Both the position numbers and the translations under genes were made by a program. The notes below the pieces were generated by a model. It searched no databases. It was not told the origin of the DNA and saw nothing but the letters and a program-made list of their open reading frames with translations. 49,510 nucleotides of DNA from Nostoc sp. 'Peltigera membranacea cyanobiont' 210A (GTDB lineage: Bacteria > Cyanobacteriota > Cyanobacteriia > Cyanobacteriales > Nostocaceae): NCBI RefSeq assembly GCF_002246015.1, contig NZ_NOLJ01000002.1:474418-523927 (forward strand). The letters run 5' to 3'. How positions within the stretch are numbered: position 1 is the stretch's first letter; each line of letters starts with the position of its first letter. Shown piece after piece: positions 17,462 through 25,146 of the stretch.

Positions 17462-18088
17462 TTAACTCAAACTTTGACTCAAATTTTTTAATACGCTTAG
17501 AACTTGATACAGTTCACTTTTTCGTTTCAAAAGTGTAAATTGGTCAGATATAGCATACCTTGGGTGATTCTCTTTGGTAAGTTTCAGGAAAATAAAATCA
17601 CTACCATTTGTTACTAATCCAAAAATAGGTTTGTCTTGACTAGGATTAGCAAGCATATAAACAAGTGCTTGAGGTACGGCTTCTAAAAGAGAAAAGCTAG
17701 ACCTTTTAGATTCAATTACTAACAACCAGAATTGTTCTTGAATAACTAAAATATCAATTCTACCTCTAATGATTTCTCCTTCATCTTCCGCAGAAATTTC
17801 TATTGATTCCTCGCCTCTCATATAAAAAGGCTCATCATAAAATCCAGCTAAATTGAGTAAAGGAGATAAAACTACTAATTTAACCGTTTCTTCTGACAAA
17901 GGAGGACGCTTGACTAAACGGAGAAAATGAAATTTTATTCTATCTAAATCTGGCTTTTCTAAATCTGTAATTTCCGGTAAATTTTCAAACCATTCTGTGA
18001 AGAATACCTCATCTTCGGCTAGCTGTAGGCTAAATCTTTCTTCCAAATAGGCAAGCCCGACATTTTGTGCTTGGATAAATTGAACCAT
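17462..18088 (-). CDS. REase-like protein with PD-(D/E)XK core (HSDR_N-type)
   Basis: A 208-residue protein resembling the N-terminal nuclease domain of type I restriction R subunits. The core reads GRIDILVIQEQFWLLVIESK, giving Asp112, Glu126 and Lys128 in a D-x(n)-ExK arrangement. It is followed by a helix (LLEAVPQALVYMLAN) and the strand PIFGLVTNGSDFIFLKL. No helicase, methylase or specificity gene is nearby, so a complete restriction system is not indicated; stand-alone copies are common in cyanobacteria with unknown role. A decayed paralogue lies just upstream in the same orientation (18278-18932). It ends 5 bases before the cysteine desulfurase start. Confidence 0.75.
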   Translation of the reverse strand: MVQFIQAQNVGLAYLEERFSLQLAEDEVFFTEWFENLPEITDLEKPDLDRIKFHFLRLVKRPPLSEETVKLVVLSPLLNLAGFYDEPFYMRGEESIEISAEDEGEIIRGRIDILVIQEQFWLLVIESKRSSFSLLEAVPQALVYMLANPSQDKPIFGLVTNGSDFIFLKLTKENHPRYAISDQFTLLKRKSELYQVLSVLKNLSQSLS

Positions 18089-18277
18089 AATTCATTTCAA
18101 AGATGCAATATAACTATTATGACACTATTACAGTATTAACCTAATGCTTAAAGATAGTTTTGAGAGTTTGTAGTAAGCACTTTAGTGCTTAGAAATAACG
18201 ACTTTAGTTTTTACTAAAAACTTGCTTACCTATCAATTTAAATTTGACATACGAGTAGATATAAATAGCAAAGATAA

Positions 18278-18932
18278 TTAATTTAAAACTTGACCTATTT
18301 TTTTTAATATATTTAAAACTTTATATAATTCATTCTCATGTCTATATAAAGTGAATCTATCAAACAAAGCATACATTAGTTTATCTTGTTTTATCAACTT
18401 AATAAATTGGAAATCTTCTCCATTCATTACCAAGGAATATGCAGGATGCTCAGGCTGAGGATTTGCCAGCATATAAGTTAGTGCTTGAGGAATCGCCTTT
18501 GCCAAGGAAAAACTATACCTTTTAGATTCAATTATCAGTAACCATAGCTGATCTTGGAGAACTAAGACATCAATTTTACCTTTAATAACTTCTTTAGTCT
18601 CTTCGGTGTTTGATTCATTATCAATAATAGCTTGTTCGCTAATTTATACACTTTCTTCCGTCGCAATATAAAAAGGAGGACGATAAAAACCAGCTAAATC
18701 TAGCAACGGAGATAATACTACCAATTTTACTGCTTCTTATAAAAGAGGAGCATTTTCAAGGACGTTAAGATAGTTATTTTTAACTCTGTCTAAATATTGC
18801 TTTTCTAATTCGGAAATTTCAGGGATGTAGTCAAACCACTCTGTAAAAAATTGCTCATCTTCAGATTTGTATAGAGCAAATTTTTTTTAAGTACGCAAGA
18901 GTGAAATTTTGGGCTTGGATGACTTGAACCAT
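18278..18932 (-). pseudogene. Decayed paralogue of the REase-like protein
   Basis: Reading from ATG 18932, the sequence encodes MVQVIQAQNFTLAYLKK, then after a one-base shift SEDEQFFTEWFDYIPEISEL, then a TAA, then EAVKLVVLSPLLDLAGFY, another in-frame TAA after ATEESV, and a final intact part with KGKIDVLVLQDQLWLLIIES and MAKAIPQALTYMLANPQ. The alignment with the 17462-18088 product is continuous, so this is a tandem duplicate with one frameshift and two nonsense codons. The ExK pair survives in LIIESKR. Only the last 75 codons remain as an open frame from an ATG (18505). Confidence 0.85.
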
Positions 18933-19041
18933 GTTTATTTCAAATTGCAAAAAGTCTAATTATTTACTTTAATCATCACGCTGGCAGTTTCTAGAGCAAT
19001 ATTACGTAGCATTGCTGTAACTATACCTGCATTCAGTTGCG

Positions 19042-19521
19042 TTAGGTGGCTGCTAATTCTCGTAATTTAGTTAAAACTGCTTGAGCGTGACCTTTGGTTT
19101 TCACATTAGGCCAAGTATAGACAATAATTTTATCAGGTGAAATTAGAAAGGTTGAGCGAACAACACCCATATATTCTTTGCCCATAAATTTTTTTAAGCG
19201 CCAAGCACCGTAGACTTCTGTCAAAATATGTTCTGGGTCACTTAAAAGGGTGATTGACAAGTTATGTTTGCTGATAAATTTACAATGGGACTTACCCAAA
19301 TCTGGACTTACGCCTAAGATTTTTGCTCCCAGTGCGCTGAAGTCTTGATACAACTCGCTGAAATCTTTCGCTTCGGTGGTACAGCCCGGTGTATCATCTT
19401 TGGGGTAGAAGTAGAGGACAACCCACTGACTGCTGAAGTCGTCGAGAGTGACTGCATTACCATTTTGGTCAGGTGTGGAGAAATCTGGTGCTGGTTGTCC
19501 AGCTTGGGGAATGTTGCTCAT
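19042..19521 (-). CDS. Peroxiredoxin, PrxQ/BCP type
   Basis: Thiol peroxidase that reduces H2O2 and organic hydroperoxides. The 159-residue product carries YPKDDTPGCTTEAKDF with peroxidatic Cys47; the usual resolving Cys five residues later is Lys52, so the classical Cys-x4-Cys pair is absent. The only other Cys is Cys80 in LGKSHCKF, a position that could serve as an alternative resolving thiol. The thioredoxin-like fold motifs WVVLYFYPKD and STFLISPDKIIVYTW are present. The product begins MSNIPQAGQPAPDFSTPDQN at ATG 19521. It is monocistronic, with about 130 bases to the kinase gene downstream of its promoter side. Confidence 0.92.
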   Translation of the reverse strand: MSNIPQAGQPAPDFSTPDQNGNAVTLDDFSSQWVVLYFYPKDDTPGCTTEAKDFSELYQDFSALGAKILGVSPDLGKSHCKFISKHNLSITLLSDPEHILTEVYGAWRLKKFMGKEYMGVVRSTFLISPDKIIVYTWPNVKTKGHAQAVLTKLRELAAT

Positions 19522-19654
19522 GATGATGCGTGAGAGATTGCGATCGTTTTAGAATTGTACATAGCTTAGGCGATCATTCTCATTCAGAAGTGTCACAAAT
19601 TTATCAACATAATCCTGATTTACTTAAACACCAGACTGTTTTCTTGCTTCTAGG

Positions 19655-21493
19655 CTAATGCATTCGCCAAATCTTAATCGTACTATCCAGACCTCCACTA
19701 ACTAAAATCTCACCATCTGGGCTAAATACAAGTGCATTCACACCATCTAAATGGCCATTGACAGTGTTAACTTCCTGCCCATTGCTTAAATTCCAAACTT
19801 TAATTTTTTCGTCATCACTGCCACTTACTACTGTCTGACTATCTGGACTAATTGCGACAGAATTAACAGCATCTAAATGTCCACTAAGAGTATAAATTTG
19901 TTCTCCAGTATTCAGATTCCATACAATAATTGTTTTGTCTGCACTAGCACTTACTAAAACTTGATTATTCAAACTAATGGCAACACTGTAAATAGCAGAC
20001 GAATGTCCAGTAAAAGTTGATTTTGGCCAAACCTTGATTGTGCTATCCCAACTACCACTAGCTATTGTAGATCCATCTAAGCTAATTGCTACTGAAGTAA
20101 CTGTGTTTATATGGGTGGCTAAAGTTCTAATATACTCTCCTGTATTCATATTCCATTGCCTTACTCTTTTGTCAGAACCACCACTGATTAGCGTTTGCTT
20201 ATCTGGGCAAATTGCTACAGACAAGACATATCCTGAACTCGCTTTTATGGTGCTAATCTCCTCACCAGTTTTCAAATTCCAAATCTTAATTGTCTTGTCA
20301 TAACTACAACTAACTAAAGTTTGACTATCAAGACTAACTGCTACAGAATTTACTTGTCCTGAATGTCCAGAAAGCGTAAAAATTTCCTTACCGCTCTTCA
20401 AATTCCATACTTTGATTGTATTATCATTGCTGCCACTAACCAGAAATTGCCCATCTGGACTGATGGCTAAAGTCAAGACAGCTTCAGAGTGTCCATAGTT
20501 CCAACTACCAAGAGTGCATTCTAGAGAAATTATTTGTGCTTTGACTGTATATAGTGGTTTAGGCAATTTTGATTTCGTTAATTTCACGGGATATAAAGTC
20601 TCATTAATTTCTAACAATCTTTCTAAAATTACCTGGGTATTGGCTGGGCGATCCTTTACTGGTCGCATCATCAGATGATCAATAAAATCTGCTAACAAAG
20701 GAGAGATATGATTAGTCTCAACACGCCAGTTTAGACCAGCAGTATATGGATCTCCATAGGGGTCATCCATTAGTTCAAGAGGATACTTTCCTGTCAGCAA
20801 ATGTACAAAAGTACGACCCAAGGCAAAGAAATCGGATTGCGGAACGGCATGACCATTTATTTGCTCTAAAGGAGCATAGCCATCAGAAACAAATTTTGTG
20901 ATTTGGCCTGCTGCTTGTTTTTTCTCGTAGGTTCCAGTAATTTCCCGCGCGATGCCAAAATCTATTAATACCAATTCTCCCTCGACAGTTAGCATAATGT
21001 TTGAAGGCTTAATATCCCGATGGAAAAACTGCTGCTGATGTACTTCGTGCAAAATATTAGCCAACTGAGTTAACCAAAGGACTGCTTGCTTTTCACTGAT
21101 GGGACGATTACCACGTTTTTCTAACCATTCGTGTAAATTTTCTCCCTCAATTTTATCCATTACCAAACAGTGAACTGGCTCTTGGCTATTTTGAGGAAAA
21201 AACTTGAAATATTCCTCAGCATTAGGAATCCCTGGATGATTTAGTCGCTTCAAAACTTCAGCTTCTTGCTGAAAAAGTGAAACTGCTTTAGTTTGATTGA
21301 GTGTAAGAACCTTCAAAATTTTTAGCTTTCCTCTGTCACTCACCTCAAATGTTTTAGCAAAGCCACCTTGGCTTATAGCTCGTGTTACTCGATAACACCC
21401 TTCTAGTAGCAATTCAGAGCCACAGCTTTGGCAGCGCAGTAGATTATCAGGGTTGTCAGTATTTTGGCAGTTAGGATTGATGCACAAGCTCAT
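19655..21493 (-). CDS. Ser/Thr protein kinase with 4-Cys prefix and seven WD40 repeats
   Basis: A 612-residue Hanks-type kinase. The N-terminus has a 4-Cys zinc-ribbon-like prefix (Cys4, Cys9, Cys21, Cys24), common in cyanobacterial kinases. The kinase domain follows (about 33-300) with glycine loop SQGGFAKTFE, candidate Lys61, catalytic loop HRDIKPSN (Asp160) and IDFG (Asp178), so it looks active. Residues about 325-612 form seven WD40 repeats ending in GH...IKVW-type motifs; the fourth is shortened at its end (IKVWPKSTFTGH), suggesting a small internal deletion. WD40 propellers normally bind partner proteins. There is no transmembrane segment, so it is probably cytosolic. No partner gene is adjacent; the upstream gene is divergent. 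Confidence 0.93.
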   Translation of the reverse strand: MSLCINPNCQNTDNPDNLLRCQSCGSELLLEGCYRVTRAISQGGFAKTFEVSDRGKLKILKVLTLNQTKAVSLFQQEAEVLKRLNHPGIPNAEEYFKFFPQNSQEPVHCLVMDKIEGENLHEWLEKRGNRPISEKQAVLWLTQLANILHEVHQQQFFHRDIKPSNIMLTVEGELVLIDFGIAREITGTYEKKQAAGQITKFVSDGYAPLEQINGHAVPQSDFFALGRTFVHLLTGKYPLELMDDPYGDPYTAGLNWRVETNHISPLLADFIDHLMMRPVKDRPANTQVILERLLEINETLYPVKLTKSKLPKPLYTVKAQIISLECTLGSWNYGHSEAVLTLAISPDGQFLVSGSNDNTIKVWNLKSGKEIFTLSGHSGQVNSVAVSLDSQTLVSCSYDKTIKIWNLKTGEEISTIKASSGYVLSVAICPDKQTLISGGSDKRVRQWNMNTGEYIRTLATHINTVTSVAISLDGSTIASGSWDSTIKVWPKSTFTGHSSAIYSVAISLNNQVLVSASADKTIIVWNLNTGEQIYTLSGHLDAVNSVAISPDSQTVVSGSDDEKIKVWNLSNGQEVNTVNGHLDGVNALVFSPDGEILVSGGLDSTIKIWRMH

Positions 21494-21552
21494 GTCTCGA
21501 ACAGTGACAGATTTATCTGATATCTTAGCTTTACTTACTGAAAATCTGCATC

Positions 21553-21587
21553 ACTGCGATGCCTGCGGTGGGCTATGCCTACGCACT
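21553..21587. repeat. Dispersed GC-rich palindromic repeat
   Basis: ACTGCGATGCCTGCGGTGGG and the following GCTATGCCTACGCACTG lie between the divergent kinase and photolyase-like genes. The same repeat occurs inside the IS630 transposase frame (13838-13869). HIP1 GCGATCGC is nearby at about 21635. Confidence 0.65.
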
Positions 21588-21717
21588 GATTCATCTTTGC
21601 TTACCATGAAAAAAGTTCTCTCATAAGGTTGAGAGCGATCGCTTATATTTATTCGCCATAATAATGACTTAACCTACAGGTATTTTTGTTTATCTATTCT
21701 TACTCTTCAAAGTTCAC

Positions 21718-22572
21718 ATGCCTAAAGATATGCAACGCGAATTTACCAACCGCGATGAGTTGGTAGCCTACCTGCGCGAACAATTCCCAGGTGCAGCAGA
21801 ACGCGATAACCACATCAGCGAAACTCTGGGGGGACGCAAAGCGGCACAAACAGCGCTGCAAAAAATCGACCCAGTTCGCTACGCCCAAACACGTAATTTC
21901 TTCACAGGTGCAGTCACGCGACTTTCGCCTTACATTCGCTATGGCGTTTTGAGTTTGCGAGAAATTCGAGATTATGTCCTTGAACGGGTACAACACCAAG
22001 AAGATGCTACAAAACTAATTAACGAGTTAGGCTGGCGCGACTATTGGCAACGGTTGTATATGAAGTTGGGGGATGAAATCTGGAAAGACCAGGAAGAGTA
22101 CAAAACTGGTTATACTGTGGGCGAATATGCACCCGAATTGCCGCAAGATATTAGAGAAGGAACTACAGGCAGAGTTTGCATTGACAGTTTCAGTTGTGAT
22201 TTGAGAGAAACTGGTTATCTACATAACCACGCACGAATGTGGTTAGCGGCTTATGTTGTCCATTGGCGGCGTATTCGTTGGCAAGCTGGAGCCAAGTGGT
22301 TTCTTGAGCATCTTTTAGATGGAGATCCTGCTAGTAATAATATGTCATGGCAGTGGGTTGCTAGCACTTTTAGTCATAAACCGTATTTTTTCAACCGTGA
22401 GAACTTAGAACGCTACACCAAAGGCATTTATTGTCAGAAATGTCCCCTTTACGGTCATTGTGATTTTGAAGGCAGTTATGAAGAATTAGAACAGCGACTT
22501 TTTCCCAAAGGCGAATTTAGCAAACAAGCCAATAGCCAAAGTTGGCAGCGTGGAAAGAAAGGTAAAAAATGA
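21718..22572 (+). CDS. Photolyase/cryptochrome-like FAD-binding domain protein
   Basis: A 284-residue protein that contains only the C-terminal FAD-binding part of the photolyase/cryptochrome family. Recognisable motifs: LSPYIRYGVLSLREI, ELGWRDYWQRLY, CIDSFSCDLRETGYLHNHAR (the Asn-His-Ala-Arg flavin region), WFLEHLLDGDPASNNMSWQW and PYFFNREN. The N-terminal antenna domain is absent here but encoded by the next gene, which overlaps by four bases (ATGA). Near the C-terminus three Cys (GIYCQKCPLYGHCDF) form a C-x2-C-x5-C cluster that may bind metal or an Fe-S centre. Likely roles are light-driven DNA repair or light sensing; which lesion is unknown. ATG 21718 is chosen; Met5 (21730) is an alternative. 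Confidence 0.85.
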   Translation: MPKDMQREFTNRDELVAYLREQFPGAAERDNHISETLGGRKAAQTALQKIDPVRYAQTRNFFTGAVTRLSPYIRYGVLSLREIRDYVLERVQHQEDATKLINELGWRDYWQRLYMKLGDEIWKDQEEYKTGYTVGEYAPELPQDIREGTTGRVCIDSFSCDLRETGYLHNHARMWLAAYVVHWRRIRWQAGAKWFLEHLLDGDPASNNMSWQWVASTFSHKPYFFNRENLERYTKGIYCQKCPLYGHCDFEGSYEELEQRLFPKGEFSKQANSQSWQRGKKGKK

Positions 22573-22997
22573 ATAAACCAATTGTTTGGGTACATGGAGA
22601 TTGTCTCAGTCCACATAATCCCACATTGCAAAAATACCCTGATGCTCCAGCTATCTGGGTTTGGGATGAGGCTTTGATAGAGGAATGGCAATTGAGTCTT
22701 AAACGTCTGACTTTTATCTACGAATGTTTGCTAGAGTTACCTGTTGTTATTCGCCGTGGCAATGTAGCACAAGAAATTTTAGCTTTTGCTCAAGAACATG
22801 ATGCCAATTTAGTTGTCACAGCCAATAGTCCCAGTCCCCGATTTGATGATATCTGTAATCAAATGGAGCGTTCTATAGCAGTGGAAGTGTTAGAGGTAGA
22901 AGCATTTTTTGACTATGACGGCTATGTTGACTTGAAACGGTTCTCGCGTTATTGGAAAGTGGCTCAAAATTATGTTTATCAAAAGCCTTCACCCTAA
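22569..22997 (+). CDS. Photolyase N-terminal (antenna) domain-like protein
   Basis: A 142-residue alpha/beta protein resembling the Rossmann-like N-terminal domain of DNA photolyases: KPIVWVHGDCLSPHNP, APAIWVWDEA, RLTFIYECLLELPVVIRRGN, HDANLVVTANSPSPRFDDIC. It begins within the stop of the FAD-binding gene (ATGA), so the two are translationally coupled. The order, FAD domain first and antenna domain second, is the reverse of ordinary photolyases. The two products could form a heterodimer that reconstitutes a photolyase-like fold. The antenna chromophore cannot be predicted. Confidence 0.75.
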   Translation: MNKPIVWVHGDCLSPHNPTLQKYPDAPAIWVWDEALIEEWQLSLKRLTFIYECLLELPVVIRRGNVAQEILAFAQEHDANLVVTANSPSPRFDDICNQMERSIAVEVLEVEAFFDYDGYVDLKRFSRYWKVAQNYVYQKPSP

Positions 22998-23008
22998 ATT
23001 CCTCTTAT

Positions 23009-23218
23009 AAATTGGGCGTGTGTACACAAGTCAAATTACCCCCCTTAATCCCCCCTTAGAAAGGGGGGAAACAAGAAATCCAGTTCCCTCCCCAATACAT
23101 ACGGGGAGGTTAGGGTGGGGTAAAACCCTGGTTAATCAGCTATTTCAGACTTGTGTGTACACCGTAGCTTGGCAAGGAGGAGTTAGAAGGGACTTGTGTG
23201 TATACCGTAGCCCAATTT
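23009..23218. repeat. MITE-like element with inverted GTGTACACAAGTC ends
   Basis: The left end AAATTGGGCGTGTGTACACA at 23009 is mirrored by GACTTGTGTGTATACC...GCCCAATTT ending at 23218, with one more GACTTGTGTGTACACC copy near 23147. Between them lie G/C-run repeats (CCCCCCTTA / AAGGGGGG) and no gene. The architecture suggests a composite non-autonomous repeat. An open frame from 23020 across it is not credible. Confidence 0.5.
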
Positions 23219-23352
23219 GGAAGAGGGACTTTGAAATTGGCTCCCCTTCTCCCGATTTGGGCGAAGGGTTGCGGGATGAGGGCGGTTAATTTTACTTAAA
23301 AGATTTTGATTGATTTTTTAAGTAAGATTAACTCATAAGTGAATTACAACAA

Positions 23353-23658
23353 ATGTTGCAATCATTTAAACGTTTCTTATAGATGGAGGAGTAATTGTTG
23401 CAAAGTATTAAGTCTTTCCAGCACTTGCTTATAGATTTCTTGGAAATACTTAAACGTTTCTTATACATGGAGAAGCAATTGTTGCAAAGTATTAAGTCTT
23501 TGCAGCACTTGCTTATAGATTTCTTGGAAATACTTAAACCTTTCTTATACATGGAGAAGCAATTGTTGCAAACGCTTCAATTTTGGCAACTAGTCTTGCA
23601 GGTTAATGAAGTTATGAGTGCTGAGTTGCAAGTGAGATTTTTCACTCAGCAATCTTAA
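23353..23658 (+). pseudogene. Repeat-protein ORF with 84-bp tandem units and two nonsense codons
   Basis: From ATG 23353 the frame reads MLQSFKRFL, then TAG, MEE, TAA, and then continues open to 23658. The open part is built of 84-bp (28-residue) units starting at 23397, 23481 and 23565; the first two are nearly identical (LLQSIKSFQHLLIDFLEILK / LLQSIKSLQHLLIDFLEILK). The leading unit before 23397 is internally shortened and carries the stop codons where later units have TAC and CAA. The predicted peptide is Leu-rich and amphipathic. TTG 23395 could begin an 87-residue product, but no ribosome binding site is clear. I do not recognise the family. Confidence 0.5.
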
Positions 23659-23748
23659 ATCTATTGAGGTTTGTAAATAATTTGTATCTCTGCAAGGAAT
23701 ATTCCTTTAGACTGAGTTTCAACTGAAAAAATGTGGGAATAAACACAA

Positions 23749-24069
23749 ATGCATTCGTTAAATATATTTTGTCACGAATCTGTAGTTGCTGTTTCCTTTG
23801 TCGCTTGCATTATTGGACTGTTGTTACTGTGGAATAGTAAGCAGCAAACAAATGAGATGGAAGAAACAGAGCGAATTCTGTTTAGAATGAGCTTTAGTTA
23901 CTGGCTAGTTTACTGTGTAGCTTTTGGCATCGAAAAAATAGTTTTACCTGGCTGGGAATCTGTAGTCATGACTTTGAAAATAACTACGGCTCTGTCATAT
24001 TTCTTAACTTTTTCTTGCATTGTTAGTCTGCCGCTACACAAATTTGCAGTACATCGGGTTGAGGAATAG
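23749..24069 (+). CDS. Hypothetical membrane protein
   Basis: A 106-residue protein of no family that I recognise. Three hydrophobic segments are visible: about 11-29 (SVVAVSFVACIIGLLLLW), 46-66 (MSFSYWLVYCVAFGIEKIVL) and 74-94 (MTLKITTALSYFLTFSCIV), joined by a short charged loop (NSKQQTNEMEETERILFR). It probably sits in the inner or thylakoid membrane. The start is ATG 23749. Downstream is a dispersed GC-rich repeat and then convergent DUF2103-like and clpS genes. Confidence 0.6.
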   Translation: MHSLNIFCHESVVAVSFVACIIGLLLLWNSKQQTNEMEETERILFRMSFSYWLVYCVAFGIEKIVLPGWESVVMTLKITTALSYFLTFSCIVSLPLHKFAVHRVEE

Positions 24070-24143
24070 TAATTGGGCATCCCTTCGGCTTCTCTGCGAG
24101 ACGCTACGCGAACGCTCAGGGCAAGTGGGCATGGAGTATGCGA
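24070..24143. repeat. Dispersed repeat TTCGGCTTCTCTGCGAGACG type
   Basis: A GC-rich short repeat rich in palindromic parts (GCGAGACGCTACGCGAACGC) between two convergent genes. Related wording appears at about 25045-25105 (CTACGAGAGGCTGC, GGCTACGCTCAGT), so it belongs to a dispersed family. Confidence 0.5.
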
Positions 24144-24467
24144 TTAACATCTCATGGCGATCGCTAATGCAGCTTCTAGTTGATCTTGGGGTAAAGTCGT
24201 TAAAATAAAGACCTCTTGTACCGTTTTCCCCTGCCGTGCAATGACTTTATAGCCGCCCCGAATGGGTACTGAGACGCGTAGTTGCATTTTTGGACAATGA
24301 CCCTTCGATCGCCCAATCACTCCCGGCGTCACAGTTTGGATGCCATCTTGCTGACAAAGACGTTCTAAAATGGGGATAAGACCAGAAAGGTGTGTTGAGT
24401 GATTCCAAACCAGTCTGGCAGCTTTTTGTGAAGCCGTGCGGAGAGGATCTACGGAGGGTTTGCCCAT
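24144..24467 (-). CDS. DUF2103-like predicted metal-binding protein
   Basis: A 107-residue protein that resembles the DUF2103 family of predicted metal-binding proteins; the assignment is from memory of the pattern NHSTHLSGLIPILERL...GIQTVTPGVIGRSKG. Conserved potential ligands are His23, His26, Cys43 region and Cys58, plus a C-terminal Cys107. The basic strand MQLRVSVPIRGGYKVIARQG follows. It starts 11 bases after the clpS stop on the same strand, so the pair is probably one operon. Function is unknown; the linkage to clpS could hint at a role in protein turnover, which is inference. Confidence 0.65.
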   Translation of the reverse strand: MGKPSVDPLRTASQKAARLVWNHSTHLSGLIPILERLCQQDGIQTVTPGVIGRSKGHCPKMQLRVSVPIRGGYKVIARQGKTVQEVFILTTLPQDQLEAALAIAMRC

Positions 24468-24478
24468 AATAATTAAGG

Positions 24479-24820
24479 TTAAGCTGCTTCTAGAGGTGCC
24501 ATTGTCAAACCTGCTCGGCGCAGCTGCTGGTGATAGAGTTCCGCAGGTTCTTGGGGCCCGACCCAGACGATCGCTTGACCTTCATAGTGTACCTGATTAG
24601 TCAAATCCCACGCGCGATCGCCACTCATTCCCGGAATATATTTCATCAAACATTCAGACACGTGTTGGAATGTATTAAAATCATCGTTTAATACAATCAC
24701 TTTGTAATTCGGATAAGTCTTACGGATAACTTGATTAGACCGTTCAGGAGCTATAGTTGGTGCCGTGGACATCCCGTAAACATCTGCTGAAAGTGTCATA
24801 ACCATAAAACAATTGGTCAA
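24479..24820 (-). CDS. clpS: ATP-dependent Clp protease adaptor ClpS
   Basis: ClpS binds N-degron substrates and delivers them to ClpC/ClpA with ClpP. The core YKVIVLNDDFNTFQHVSECL shows the NDD(F/Y)N substrate-pocket motif. Then come DRAWDLTNQVHYEGQAIVWV and the C-terminal helix PAELYHQQLRRAGL. The 113-residue frame has an N-terminal stretch (MTNCFMVMTLSADVYG) not typical of ClpS, so the true start may be Met17 at 24772 (MSTAPTIAPERSNQ). Sequence after NDD differs from the commoner cyanobacterial ClpS1, so substrate preference may differ. It forms an operon with the DUF2103-like gene. Confidence 0.88.
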   Translation of the reverse strand: MTNCFMVMTLSADVYGMSTAPTIAPERSNQVIRKTYPNYKVIVLNDDFNTFQHVSECLMKYIPGMSGDRAWDLTNQVHYEGQAIVWVGPQEPAELYHQQLRRAGLTMAPLEAA

Positions 24821-25108
24821 GATAATTTTACAAAACTACACTACAAGTAATTAGTTTAGTTCATTGTTTAGTTGTCTGTTGTCATTTGTCCGTTGTCATT
24901 TGTCCCTAACCAATGACCAATGATATCGTGTCCGGTTAAAGACTTATCATTTAGACCGCAGTTCTTGCTTGGGGAAGAGGCTTTTGGGATTTTTGCACAG
25001 ATTCGGTAATCAGAAGTGATTAACCGGACTTGATATGACCAATACTTCTCTACGAGAGGCTGCACTTCGACTACGCTCAGTGACCACGCCAACGGCTACG
25101 CTCAGTAC

Positions 25109-25144
25109 AAATGACAAATGACAAATGACAAATGACAAATGACA
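25109..25144. repeat. AATGACA heptamer tandem repeat x5
   Basis: Five near-perfect AATGACA copies stop directly at the 3' end of the FAD oxidoreductase gene. It is one of several AATGAC arrays in the window (1845-1886, 8555-8587, about 24883-24920). Confidence 0.8.
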
Positions 25145-25146
25145 AT

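Noticed and set aside
16299..18088. Phosphorothioation (dnd-type) system from desulfurase plus nuclease-like gene
   Set aside because: No dndB, dndC, dndD, dndE or ssp genes are present, and the desulfurase is an ordinary IscS/NifS type.
23020..23289. 89-codon open frame after the photolyase pair
   Set aside because: It is composed of inverted and G/C-run repeats and gives a low-quality peptide.
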